Assembly: GCA_963807065.1 (NCBI GenBank) | Contig: CAWDZQ010000004.1 | Span: 496,001 to 560,000, forward strand | Length of the DNA stretch: 64,000 nt | Direction of reading: 5' to 3' | DNA from: CAWAND01 sp963807065 | GTDB taxonomy: Bacteria > Chloroflexota > Anaerolineae > Anaerolineales > E44-bin32 | In this document: one piece after another, positions 17,273 through 25,566 of the stretch | How positions within the stretch are numbered: position 1 is the first letter of the stretch | Layout: the number at the start of each line of letters is the position of its first letter | Made by a program: the position numbers and the translations under genes | Notes under the pieces: model-generated | The model's database searches: none | The model's input: only the letters and a program-made list of their open reading frames with translations | What the model was told of the DNA's origin: nothing

Positions 17273-18272
17273 ACGCCAGCTGAACCATCGGGAGGGCAAG
17301 CATCACCGTCTCCAGAGTCAGCAAGGGGTTGGCGTTGGCCGCAATACGCCCCATCGCATCCTCGATCTCCCGCAGCAGAACCACGATCTGGTCTGCATCG
17401 ACCCTGGCAGCGACCTTTTCGATATCCAGTTGAAGCTCAACGTGGGTCATCCGGCCCTCCACGCCATGCACCTGGTGCATCACGTCTCGCCACAAGCTCA
17501 GCCAGGCCTCCAGGACCTGCATGCTGGCCCTGCGGTTATCGGCCGGTTCCTTGTTCTGGTTGATATCTGCGGCGTATTCGAAACGGCCAGCCCGGTTCAA
17601 CTCAAGAAGCCTCAGCCCGTCTTCAACCAGCAATGAACGGCGACGAACCTCTTCGGGCTCCGCCGATAGCCGGAGGGCCAGGCCTGGCCGACCCATCGCC
17701 TGACTTGCCAGACTCCGAGCCCGGTCCGCCGGTTCGCCTCGCGTTTCAAGCGCCTGTGCCAATTCAGCCACGGCCATTGGCCGCAGGGGGATTACTTCGC
17801 AGCGGGAGACGATCGTCGGGGGCAGCGACTCTTCGGAGACCGCTGTCAGCAGCAGGACAACGCTGGGTGGGGGTTCTTCGAGCGTCTTGAGCAATGCATT
17901 CGCCGCTTCTGTCGTCGCCCCTTCAAAATCGGGCAACACCGCCACGCGTCGGCCAGCCTGGTATGGTGAAAGCGACAGCTCGTGTTGGAGGCCTCGAACA
18001 TCATCGATTTTGAGACCCCCGTCCCCCGTCAACCAACGTAGGTCAGGGTGCGCACCCTTGGAGGTCAGGGCGCATGCCCCACACTTGCCACACGGTCTGT
18101 CGACATCGACTTCGCCTGCGCACAACAACGCGCGTGCAAACCAACCCGCGACGGCTCCCCGACCCACACCTTCCGGACCTGTCATCAGATAGGCATGCCG
18201 TGTCGTCCCCGACCGCAGGTGCCGGCGGAGCACATCGATCGCCCACTGGTGGCCAAGTATTTCCGAATTCAT
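17271..18272 (-). CDS. holB: DNA polymerase III delta' subunit
   Basis: Clamp-loader subunit of the replicative polymerase. The 333-residue protein starts with the AAA+ domain (LGHQWAIDVLRRHL, HAYLMTGPEGVG). The P-loop lacks the catalytic Lys (GPEGVGRGA), as expected of delta', which does not hydrolyse ATP. A zinc module CGKCGACALTSKGAHPDL follows at about residue 62. The sensor segment TTEAANALLKTLEEPPPSVVLLLTA and the SRC motif (TIVSRCEVIPLRP) are conserved. The delta subunit holA lies 640 bp away on the opposite strand, so both accessory loader subunits cluster here. Convergent with spoVS. Confidence 0.93.
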   Translation of the reverse strand: MNSEILGHQWAIDVLRRHLRSGTTRHAYLMTGPEGVGRGAVAGWFARALLCAGEVDVDRPCGKCGACALTSKGAHPDLRWLTGDGGLKIDDVRGLQHELSLSPYQAGRRVAVLPDFEGATTEAANALLKTLEEPPPSVVLLLTAVSEESLPPTIVSRCEVIPLRPMAVAELAQALETRGEPADRARSLASQAMGRPGLALRLSAEPEEVRRRSLLVEDGLRLLELNRAGRFEYAADINQNKEPADNRRASMQVLEAWLSLWRDVMHQVHGVEGRMTHVELQLDIEKVAARVDADQIVVLLREIEDAMGRIAANANPLLTLETVMLALPMVQLA

Positions 18273-18345
18273 CTGCTCATTCTATGTCAGCATCCACATG
18301 GGCAACAAGAGCGACCTGGGGGATTCCGCAACCGGGGTGGTCAAG

Positions 18346-18351
18346 TATAAT
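18346..18351 (+). promoter_or_regulatory. -10 element of the DUF6391-like gene
   Basis: Perfect TATAAT in a GC-rich context, about 30 nt upstream of the likely start site. No convincing -35 box. It implies a transcript starting near 18358 and so limits where translation can begin. Confidence 0.5.
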
Positions 18352-18380
18352 GGCCCCCAACCTCATACGGGAGGTGTGCG

Positions 18381-18902
18381 ATCAATCTCGCCCAACAGTT
18401 CCTTTCCACGCCCATCCTACTGAACACGCGCCGCAACCACGCCCTTGAACACGCCACTATCCACCTGCTGAGCGCCAGGCTACCCAACACCGCGATGGTT
18501 GGCCGATCCGACTCCAAGGGTTTCTACCTGTACGGCAATGTACCCACCGAGGCGCTTGACTCTGCGGTCCACCATGCCCTTGACCGGCTGCGTCAGGGCG
18601 AGCACCAGCTCGCCCTCCACCCCAACTGTGGCACCAACCTGCTCACCTCGGGCCTTTTCGCCGGAGCCGTCGCCTTCTTTTCCCTGATGGGCCTAGGTCA
18701 AAACCGCTTGCGCGACCGCCTAAGCCGACTGCCTCTGGCCATCTTCGGTACCACCATGGCGCTGATCGTCGCCCAGCCGGTCGGAATGGCGGCTCAGCGT
18801 TATGTCACGACACAAGGCGACCCGGGAGGCTTGGAAATCGTCGGCATCCGCCGAATGCGCGGGGGAGCCAACGCCTTGCATCGGGTCATCACCCGAGGCT
18901 AA
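18381..18902 (+). CDS. DUF6391-like membrane protein with no canonical start codon
   Basis: A protein of about 173 residues. The conserved N-terminal part is TRRNHALEHATIHLLSARLP, with a His/Glu-rich patch (NHALEHATIH) that could bind metal. Two hydrophobic segments follow (about 90-108 and 118-137). The family name DUF6391 is from memory and function is unknown. The conserved region begins upstream of the first ATG (18495), yet no ATG, GTG or TTG is in frame between the upstream stop (18348) and that region. ATC at 18381 lies 5 nt after a GGGAGGTG Shine-Dalgarno sequence and downstream of a TATAAT, so I place the start there. It is either a rare ATC start or a miscalled ATG. holA follows 9 bp downstream. 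Confidence 0.65.
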   Translation: MNLAQQFLSTPILLNTRRNHALEHATIHLLSARLPNTAMVGRSDSKGFYLYGNVPTEALDSAVHHALDRLRQGEHQLALHPNCGTNLLTSGLFAGAVAFFSLMGLGQNRLRDRLSRLPLAIFGTTMALIVAQPVGMAAQRYVTTQGDPGGLEIVGIRRMRGGANALHRVITRG

Positions 18903-18911
18903 TCGGCAAGC

Positions 18912-19904
18912 ATGGCCGACACCCTGCCAACCGTCTATCTCTTCTACGGCGACGATGACCTGGCCATGGAAGAGGCCGTGATCCAGATCAAGGAGAAGCT
19001 GGGCGATTCCACCACCGCCGACCTGAACACCACCCGCTTCGATCTCAAGACCCAACAGCTCGGCGCGCTGGCCGAAGCCTGCGCCGCAGCCCCGTTTCTG
19101 GCCCCTCGGCGGGTTGTCATCGTGGAAGAGGCTGGTCACCTGGCGCGATCGGCAGAGGCAAAAGACCGGCTCGATTCCCTCATGCTCGGCCTTCCCTCCT
19201 GGACAGCCCTCGTGCTTCTCGATCCGCTTGATCTCTCGCGGCGAAGCTCGCTGGGGATTCACCACAAGCGCTCGTTCCTCTACCAGTGGACCCAGGCTCA
19301 TCCCGACCGGGCCTTCGTTCAGCTGTGTGCCCGCAAACGAGGCCCGGCCTTTGTCCGTTGGCTCGTCAAACGCGCCAAAGAGCAGGGCGCCCAGATCGAA
19401 GATGAGGCAGCCCAACGCCTTGCGACGTACGTACTCGATGATCCTCATATGGCCGACCAGGAACTACGCAAACTGGCCGACTTCGTCGATATGGCTCGGC
19501 CCATCACGGCGGCCGACGTGGAAGCCCTCACCCCGCTCACCAACCAGAGTGACGTCTTCGCCATGGTTGATTCTCTTGGGAACAGACAGGGCCAGCAGGC
19601 GCTGGCCCATCTTCACAAGCTCTTGGCCGACGAAGATCCCATGTTCGCCTTCGCCATGATCGTCCGTCAATTCAGGCTCATCATCCAGGCCCGGGAGGCC
19701 TTGGATGCCGGACTTAACCCGCGCGAGGTGTTGGACGCACACGCGTTCGTGGTCGACAAAGTCTCAGCTCAAGCCCGCAATTTCAGCATGCCCCAGCTCG
19801 AGAAGATCTACCGCAAGCTCAGCCAGATCGATTACGAGGCCAAAAGCGGCGGCCCAGACTTGGCCGTCGCAATGGATTCATTTCTGGGCGCCATCGCCGG
19901 CTGA
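18912..19904 (+). CDS. holA: DNA polymerase III delta subunit
   Basis: Clamp-loader wrench that opens the beta clamp. The 330-residue protein begins PTVYLFYGDDDLAMEEAV, the HolA N-terminal signature, and has AAAPFLAPRRVVIVEEAGHL (clamp-binding region), TALVLLDP, LATYVLDDPHMADQELRKLADF and the C-terminal domain DSLGNRQGQQALAHLHKLL. It follows the DUF6391-like gene by 9 bp. Length and segments are normal. Confidence 0.93.
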   Translation: MADTLPTVYLFYGDDDLAMEEAVIQIKEKLGDSTTADLNTTRFDLKTQQLGALAEACAAAPFLAPRRVVIVEEAGHLARSAEAKDRLDSLMLGLPSWTALVLLDPLDLSRRSSLGIHHKRSFLYQWTQAHPDRAFVQLCARKRGPAFVRWLVKRAKEQGAQIEDEAAQRLATYVLDDPHMADQELRKLADFVDMARPITAADVEALTPLTNQSDVFAMVDSLGNRQGQQALAHLHKLLADEDPMFAFAMIVRQFRLIIQAREALDAGLNPREVLDAHAFVVDKVSAQARNFSMPQLEKIYRKLSQIDYEAKSGGPDLAVAMDSFLGAIAG

Positions 19905-19915
19905 TTCCCCGCCCG

Positions 19916-20167
19916 CTAGGGCTCGGTTCGGTCCACCGGATCGCGCTCAATGCCTACCCATAGGTGGCCGGGCAACACCAACTCACTGGCACGCACCCGG
20001 ATCGCTTCCAACCCCTCTGTGTGGCCTTCTTCGGTTCCGGAGGGATGGACAAAGCAGACATTCGGCCGTCCGCCATATTTCTCCTGGTAGTAGGTTGCAG
20101 CTCGCCGGACGCGTTGCGCCAGTCCGTCAACCCCTCCGTCATACCACATCATGCCGACTTTCATCAC
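19916..20167 (-). CDS. Conserved small protein in the LexA-box operon, function unknown
   Basis: An 83-residue soluble protein, MMKVGMMWYDGGVDG at the N-terminus, then AATYYQEKYGGRPNVCFVHPS and LVLPGHLWVGIERDP. The motif-rich composition (KYG-RP-CFVHP, LPGHLWVGI) looks like a conserved family, but I do not recognise it. It lies 7 bp downstream of the DUF6504-like gene and is the last gene of the operon that begins with the LexA boxes near 21.5 kb, so it is probably SOS-induced. Confidence 0.7.
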   Translation of the reverse strand: MMKVGMMWYDGGVDGLAQRVRRAATYYQEKYGGRPNVCFVHPSGTEEGHTEGLEAIRVRASELVLPGHLWVGIERDPVDRTEP

Positions 20168-20174
20168 GCCCTCC

Positions 20175-20477
20175 TTATGAGCTGGGAAGCACCCGTTGCA
20201 TCATCCACACATCTGATGCCGCCCGGTGGGCCAATTCGCAGCGCATGCCGCTTGTCGTGCGAACAGAGAAGATGCGTACCTCGTCAGACGACGGGCCTTG
20301 CCCATGTAAACGGTCCACCGCCGCAATCCGGTAGCGCTGCCCCCGCCACTGAAAGGCAGCTGGCAGACCGCCGGCCCCCTTACGGCTGGCGTGGACCAGC
20401 TCATGGCAGACCAGTCCCCGCGACGACCGGCCTCGCCATGCCGGGGGGCGTGCGCCAGCCTTTGTGGCGGCGATCAT
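20175..20477 (-). CDS. DUF6504-like small protein in the LexA-box operon
   Basis: A 100-residue protein whose C-terminal half PAAFQWRGQRYRIAAV, then RIFSVRTTSGMRCEL and DVWMMQRVL fits the pattern of DUF6504 (W-R-G-x-x-Y-R-V, then R-x-Y-x-V-x-T-x-x-G, then W-x-L-x-R-V). From memory, DUF6504 domains occur with ImuB-type Y-family polymerases, which would suit SOS control, but this link is inference. The ATG at 20477 overlaps the stop of the FtsK-like gene as ATGA. The HELVH string near residue 25 is probably fortuitous. Confidence 0.65.
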   Translation of the reverse strand: MIAATKAGARPPAWRGRSSRGLVCHELVHASRKGAGGLPAAFQWRGQRYRIAAVDRLHGQGPSSDEVRIFSVRTTSGMRCELAHRAASDVWMMQRVLPSS

Positions 20478-21488
20478 CTGGCGCTCGCCTCCGCTTGGCC
20501 GGAGACGACGGGCCACCGCATGTCGCGCACCACCCGGTCCATATCCAATGCCGGAAGATATGTCGCCCGAACCACACAGCTCCGTTCGGCCGCCACAATA
20601 TCGAAGTCCCCGACACGAGGCGCAGCCACGTTGGCCAACCGCGCCGTCAGCGCGGGCACAATCGACGGGACAACGCAGTCCGGTCAGCTCATCCTTTCGC
20701 CCTGGATCCCAACCGGCGAAGACATGAACTCCTGATAAGCTGCCCTGATGGAACAGTCGATTGATGAGAGCCAGAGCGACCTTGCCGGTCTGCCTCGCAA
20801 GGGCCGCCAAGTCATCGATCACGACCACGAGATGAGGCGTCTGGTAATTCCGGCTCCGACGGCGCTCGGCCTCGTCTCGCAGCCACGCCAATAGGTCGAT
20901 GGCACTGTCCGCCCGAAATGCGACGTCCGTCAGGGCATGGGGAAGCGCTTCGATGAAGGCGAGCTCGGCCCCTGTCAGATCAACTCCCAGAAACTGGAGG
21001 TCAGACGGTCGGCTACCGACGGCCAGGCTGGCAACGATGCTGCGCAGCCAGGCTGACCGGTCACCGGCTTGACTCGCTTCCACCGCAAGATGCCAAGTGT
21101 TCCGGTGGAGGAGGTTGAGCAGTACCGGCACGCCGTGCTCATCGACCCCGGCGACGGCGGTCATAGCAGGGTACGGGCCCAACGAGGAGATGATAGGCAA
21201 CAGGCGCGGAGGCTCGGATGGGGCAGGCGAGACATCGATCGTGATCCCGCCGGGCGCGGCATGGATCGCCACTGCTTCTGCCCCCAAAGCCGTGGCCACG
21301 CCCGGTCCCAGCGACTGGATGCTCTCCGCCTGGACCCCCCCGATCGGCGTGGCATGGTAGTGTGCGCGCCCTTCCTCAATTCGGCCCCCGCTCACCCGCA
21401 CCGGAACTGCCATGGCCGCCATAGCCGCCTCCAAACGATCAGCCTCTCGGTTCAACCAGTCCTGTTCAGCCACCTGGCGCACTTGCAA
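20474..21488 (-). CDS. FtsK/SpoIIIE-like protein with degenerate P-loop, first gene of a LexA-box operon, one-base frameshift
   Basis: The N-terminal 110 residues resemble the beta part of FtsK motors (GVQAESIQSLGPGVATALGAEAVAI), followed by a RecA-like domain. At the Walker A position, after NTWHLAVE, the sequence reads ASQAGDRSAW where FtsK has GTTGSGKS, so the Lys is lost. Walker B is present as HLVVVIDDLAAL. After DELTGLRCP the frame breaks at GGG 20667-20669. Removing one base restores SIVPALTARLANVAAPRVGD through VVSGQAEASAR and the stop at 20474. The product would be about 337 residues with no membrane span. Start is TTG 21488, with GAGGTGG 6 nt upstream. It is probably a DNA-repair-related pseudo-motor. 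Confidence 0.75.
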
Positions 21489-21500
21489 GATGCCACCTCA

Positions 21501-21526
21501 TGGAATAGAACTTGTGTTCTATTCCA
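21501..21526. promoter_or_regulatory. LexA-type box 1 (perfect 11-bp inverted repeat)
   Basis: Arms 21501-21511 and 21516-21526 are perfect inverted repeats around a 4-nt spacer TTGT. The core GAAC-TTGT-GTTC matches the Gram-positive-type LexA/DinR consensus GAAC-N4-GTTC. Located 13-38 nt upstream of the FtsK-like start codon. Confidence 0.75.
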
Positions 21527-21533
21527 AGTCTAA

Positions 21534-21548
21534 CAGAACATCTGTTCT
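21534..21548. promoter_or_regulatory. LexA-type box 2
   Basis: Core GAAC-ATCT-GTTC at 21536-21547 with flanking A/T extending the palindrome by one base on each side. Its centre lies 28 bp from that of box 1, close to three helical turns, so two repressor dimers could bind the same face. Confidence 0.72.
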
Positions 21549-21614
21549 TTCGTCAAGTCCCAGGTTCACGGCAGCTGAAATTGTCGGCGGGCGTATTGGC
21601 GGACAGCCCCAATC

Positions 21615-23021
21615 ATGATAGGCTTCCTGAGATGGCCGTTCCTGCTGGTTCCCCGAAAGCGCAACGTGGCTGATTCGTTCGCCCTCGACTTGCTCAAGCT
21701 CTTGGGTGTCGTCATTCTCGTCCTGGCGAACGCGTTCTTCGTTGCCGCTGAGTTCTCACTCGTCAGCGTCCGCCGCACCCGCATTAGCGAGTTGCTGGAA
21801 CAAGGGAACGCGGCTGCGCGCTGGGTGGCCCACGCCATTGAGGAACCAGACAAGGTCATCGCAGCCACCCAGTTGGGGATCACTTTGGCCAGCCTGGGGT
21901 TGGGGTGGGTTGGTGAGCCGGCGCTCGCCCACCTGCTTGAGCCCGTCGTGAACCTCGTCCCGGCCGCGCTGCAGTCCGGCTTTTCCCATACCTTGTCGGC
22001 CGGAATCGCCTTTGCCGCCATCACCTGCCTGCATGTCGTGGTAGGCGAGTTGGCGCCCAAATCGATTGCCCTCCAGAACCCCGAGCGGACATCGCTGTTC
22101 GTCGCCCGCCCCACGATTTGGACCGAGCGTCTCTTCAAGCCGTTCATCTGGGCATTGAACGGCGCCGGAAATGCCCTCTTGCGGCTGCTGGGCGTGGTGC
22201 CGGCCAGCGGGCACGAAATGGTGCATTCCATCGAAGAGCTTAAGATGCTTGTTTCAGCCAGCGCCATAGAGGGCGTCGTCGAGAACGAAGAAGAAGAGAT
22301 CCTGCACGCCGTCTTCGACTTCGGTGACACGCTCGTACGGCAGGTCATGATCCCGCGCACCGAGATGATCGCCGTTCCGGTCGAGGCGAACCTCGATGAC
22401 CTCATCCAGGCCGCCGTCGATCACCCCTTTACAAAACTGCCCGTATACGATGGCAGTCAAGATCACGTGGTGGGCGTCGTGCACCTCAAGGATGTCCTTG
22501 CCTGCCTCCAGGCAGAGGACCGCCAGGACATCAAGGCCCGAGACCTGATCCGCGAGGCGTTGTTTGTCCCGGAGACGGCCCGCATCATCACCTTGTTAGA
22601 GCGTTTCCGGCTTCGGCATCAGCATATCGCCATCGTGCTGGACGAATACGGAGGCACGGCGGGCGTCGTGACGCTTGAGGATCTGATTGAGGAGATCGTA
22701 GGCGAGGTCAGCGACCCCTTCGACGCCGAGCCTGATATTCAGTTGTTGGAGGACGGGACCGCTTTGGTGGATGGTCTCACGCTTATCGAAGACATTAACG
22801 ACAGGCTCGGCCTGGAGCTCGTCGACTCAGACTACGACACGATCGCCGGATTTGTCCTGGGGCGCCTGGGCCGAATGGCCCAAGAAGGGGACACAATTGT
22901 GGCCGACGGCGTTCAGCTGCGAGTGGAGGCCATGGATGGGTGGCGGATAGATCGCATTTCTATCACAACGTTCACGCCGTCCGGTTCACGCCCCACGCCC
23001 AAACGCCGCCCATCACCCTGA
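21615..23021 (+). CDS. CNNM/CBS-domain membrane protein (CorC/HlyC family)
   Basis: A 468-residue HlyC/CorC (DUF21) protein. The N-terminal membrane domain (about 17-200) starts LLGVVILVLANAFFVAAEFSLVSVRRTRI and includes GWVGEPALAHLLEP and HVVVGELAPKSIALQNPE, the family hallmark. Two CBS domains follow (VMIPRTEMIAVPV; KDVLACLQ; LDEYGGTAGVVTLEDLIEEIVGEV), then a CorC/HlyC transporter-associated domain (DGLTLIEDINDRLG, DTIAGFVLGRLGRM). Such proteins are implicated in Mg2+/Co2+ or Na+ dependent transport. Start ATG 21615 lies 70 nt downstream of the LexA boxes and is divergent from the SOS operon; whether it is also LexA-controlled is unknown. priA follows 8 bp downstream. Confidence 0.93.
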   Translation: MIGFLRWPFLLVPRKRNVADSFALDLLKLLGVVILVLANAFFVAAEFSLVSVRRTRISELLEQGNAAARWVAHAIEEPDKVIAATQLGITLASLGLGWVGEPALAHLLEPVVNLVPAALQSGFSHTLSAGIAFAAITCLHVVVGELAPKSIALQNPERTSLFVARPTIWTERLFKPFIWALNGAGNALLRLLGVVPASGHEMVHSIEELKMLVSASAIEGVVENEEEEILHAVFDFGDTLVRQVMIPRTEMIAVPVEANLDDLIQAAVDHPFTKLPVYDGSQDHVVGVVHLKDVLACLQAEDRQDIKARDLIREALFVPETARIITLLERFRLRHQHIAIVLDEYGGTAGVVTLEDLIEEIVGEVSDPFDAEPDIQLLEDGTALVDGLTLIEDINDRLGLELVDSDYDTIAGFVLGRLGRMAQEGDTIVADGVQLRVEAMDGWRIDRISITTFTPSGSRPTPKRRPSP

Positions 23022-23029
23022 GTGCGCTG

Positions 23030-25522
23030 ATGTATGCTGAGGTGGCGGTCAATCTTCCCCCGATCAAGGGGACGTTCTCCTACCATATTCCCGAGCTCCT
23101 TGAAGATCGGCTCCGGCCTGGCCACCTGGTGCTCGTACCTTTCGGCGCCCGTACGCTCCAAGGCATCGTTCTCGGACTGCAGCCCTCGGCACCTGTGGAC
23201 ACCACACGGCCCATCGCCGATCTGGTCGACCCCCAACCCGTGCTGACCGACGCCCAGTTGAAGCTGGCGCACTGGCTTGCTCGAGAAGAGGCGGCCGCCC
23301 TGATCGATTGCCTGACCCTGATGCTTCCCCCTGGCCTCAGCCAACAGGCCAACTCTGTGTACCGGCTAGTGGGTGAGCCGGTGGAAGGCGGCAGTGTTTC
23401 TGAACGGCGCCTGATCGCCCAACTCACCCGCCGCGGTCCGCTGCGCGGCCGCCAGTTGGCGCGGGCGTTGGGCAAGCTCAATTGGCGCAAGGCCGCCGAT
23501 CGGCTCCTGGCCCGCGGCATCCTTGCCCGCGAGTCGGTCCTTGATCCACCAAGCGTCAGCGCCCGCACCGTTCGCACGGCCCATCTTGCAGCTCCCCCGG
23601 ATCAAGTCATCCAGTCCCTCGATTCCATCGGCCGGACCCCAGCCACACGCTCGCGGCGGGAGGCCATGCTTCGCATGTTGGTCACTGAGCGCCAGGCCGT
23701 TGAGGCCACGTGGCTGTATGCCGAGAGCGGAGGCAATCTTCAGGATCTGCGTTACCTCGAGGCGCTTGGGCTGATCACCCTTAGCCGGGCAGAGATCTGG
23801 CGAGACCCACTTGAGGCGGTGGAGTACGTGCCGGACGAAGCACCGGCGCTCACTCCCGAGCAGCAGGCTGCATGGGGGCCGATCAAGGGCGCCATCCTCG
23901 GCCGGACCTCCACAAGGCCGTTTTTGCTCCACGGGGTGACCGGCTCGGGAAAGACCGAAATATACATCCGCGCCGTCAAAGCCACGCTTGAGGCCCACCG
24001 CCAGGCCATCGTCCTTACCCCCGAGATCGCCCTCACGCCCCAAACGGTGCGGCGCTTCCTGGCTCGCTTCCCGGGCCAGATCGGACTGATCCATTCGCAG
24101 CTCTCGGAGGGTGAGCGATACGATACCTGGCGGCGAGCTCGGCGAGGCGAGTTGGCCGTCGTCATCGGACCCCGCAGCGCACTCTTTACCCCCATGCCCG
24201 ACCTGGGACTGATCGTGGTCGACGAATCCCACGACGAATCGTACAAAGAGACCTTGAACTCTCCCCGCTACCACGTCCGGACGGCATCCATCGCCTACGC
24301 TGAGCTGGCAGGCGCGCAGTGCATCCTCGGCTCCGCCACGCCAGACGTGGTGTCGACCTATCAAGCCAACCAGGGCGCCATGATCCCCCTCAGCCTTCCC
24401 AACCGGATTTTCGGACACACTCAGAGGCTGGAGCGCCAAGCGAAGCGGCTCGGATTGAGGAGCCGCTACAAGCCCGTGGGAGGCAGCGCCTCATCCATTC
24501 AGCTGCCCCCGGTGAGGGTTGTCGATATGCGCCAGGAGCTGCGCGCCGGCAACGCCTCCTTGTTCAGCCGGCCACTGACCAGTGCGCTGACCCACACCTT
24601 GGATGCCGGCCAGCAGGCGATCCTCTTCTTAAATCGCCGCGGGCAGTCGACTTACGTCTTTTGCCGCGAGTGCGGCTGGGTCGCCAACTGCCCTCGCTGT
24701 GGGACCCCCATGACTCACCATCCCGACCAGGCCAACTTGCAGTGCCATCACTGCGGCTATGCCCGTAGCACACCTGCCACCTGTCCCCAGTGCGGGAGCC
24801 CGCGGGTCAAATATTTTGGCGCAGGAACTCAGCGCATTGAGAGCGAACTCCAGCAGCGGTTTCCCGGAGTCAGGAGCCTGCGTTGGGACCGGGATACCAC
24901 CCGCACCAAGGGCGCCCACGCCGTCCTGTTGGCACACTTCGCCGCTCACCGGGCGGATGTGCTTATCGGGACCCAGATGATCGCCAAGGGGTTGGATGTA
25001 CCGATGGTCACCCTGGTCGGGGTGATCTCTGCCGACACCGGCCTCAACTTGCCGGAGTACCGGGCAGCCGAACGCACATTCCAAATTCTCACTCAGGTTG
25101 CCGGCCGCGCCGGCCGAGGGATCCTGGGCGGGCAGGTGATCCTTCAGACCTATGAGCCGGATCATTATGTGATCCGCGCCGCAGCGCAGCACGATTACCG
25201 CGCCTTCTACGAGGAAGAAATCCGCCGCCGGGCTGATCTCAAGTATCCCCCGTTTGCGCGGCTGGTTCAATTCACAACTCAAGACCTGTCGTCAAGGACG
25301 GCCGAAGCTCGCGCCCGAAGCCTGGTCTTGCAGCTGGAGACCACAATCGGGCACACTCAACTGGCGGCTGAAATGATCGGACCGGTGCCCTGCTTCTTCG
25401 AGCGAGTGGGCGGCGAGTACCGGTGGCAGATTGTGGTCAGGCTGACGGATCCTTTGGCAATCGTGCCCAACCCGCTTCCTGAGGGATGGAGCGTGGATAT
25501 CGATCCGGTTTCGCTGCTTTAG
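23030..25522 (+). CDS. priA: Primosomal replication restart helicase PriA
   Basis: Superfamily 2 DNA helicase (3' to 5') that reloads the replisome at stalled forks. The 830-residue protein starts at ATG 23030 (MYAEVAVNLPPIKGTFSYHIP, the 3'-DNA-binding domain). Walker A is GVTGSGKTEIY, the DEAH-type box is VVDESHDESYK, and LGSATPDV is motif III. A double zinc-finger region reads CRECGWVANCPRC, then CHHCGYARSTPATCPQC. IGTQMIAKGLDVPMVTLVGVISAD and QVAGRAGRG are motifs V and VI. The frame is open 90 nt further upstream, but that part overlaps the CorC gene and is not PriA-like. It sits beside the SOS operon and holA/holB, making this a replication/repair neighbourhood. Confidence 0.95.
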   Translation: MYAEVAVNLPPIKGTFSYHIPELLEDRLRPGHLVLVPFGARTLQGIVLGLQPSAPVDTTRPIADLVDPQPVLTDAQLKLAHWLAREEAAALIDCLTLMLPPGLSQQANSVYRLVGEPVEGGSVSERRLIAQLTRRGPLRGRQLARALGKLNWRKAADRLLARGILARESVLDPPSVSARTVRTAHLAAPPDQVIQSLDSIGRTPATRSRREAMLRMLVTERQAVEATWLYAESGGNLQDLRYLEALGLITLSRAEIWRDPLEAVEYVPDEAPALTPEQQAAWGPIKGAILGRTSTRPFLLHGVTGSGKTEIYIRAVKATLEAHRQAIVLTPEIALTPQTVRRFLARFPGQIGLIHSQLSEGERYDTWRRARRGELAVVIGPRSALFTPMPDLGLIVVDESHDESYKETLNSPRYHVRTASIAYAELAGAQCILGSATPDVVSTYQANQGAMIPLSLPNRIFGHTQRLERQAKRLGLRSRYKPVGGSASSIQLPPVRVVDMRQELRAGNASLFSRPLTSALTHTLDAGQQAILFLNRRGQSTYVFCRECGWVANCPRCGTPMTHHPDQANLQCHHCGYARSTPATCPQCGSPRVKYFGAGTQRIESELQQRFPGVRSLRWDRDTTRTKGAHAVLLAHFAAHRADVLIGTQMIAKGLDVPMVTLVGVISADTGLNLPEYRAAERTFQILTQVAGRAGRGILGGQVILQTYEPDHYVIRAAAQHDYRAFYEEEIRRRADLKYPPFARLVQFTTQDLSSRTAEARARSLVLQLETTIGHTQLAAEMIGPVPCFFERVGGEYRWQIVVRLTDPLAIVPNPLPEGWSVDIDPVSLL

Positions 25523-25566
25523 GTTGACCCTTCTCGGGAGTCCACTACCAGTTCTGGAGGTCGATC

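Noticed and set aside
18048..18448. Plus-strand frames opposite the start of holB
   Set aside because: Shadow frames of a clear holB gene in GC-rich DNA.
20380..20420. HELVH (HExxH-like) string in the DUF6504-like protein
   Set aside because: It lies outside the recognisable domain, with no third ligand or Met-turn, and in a region that varies in such proteins; chance is more likely than a protease.
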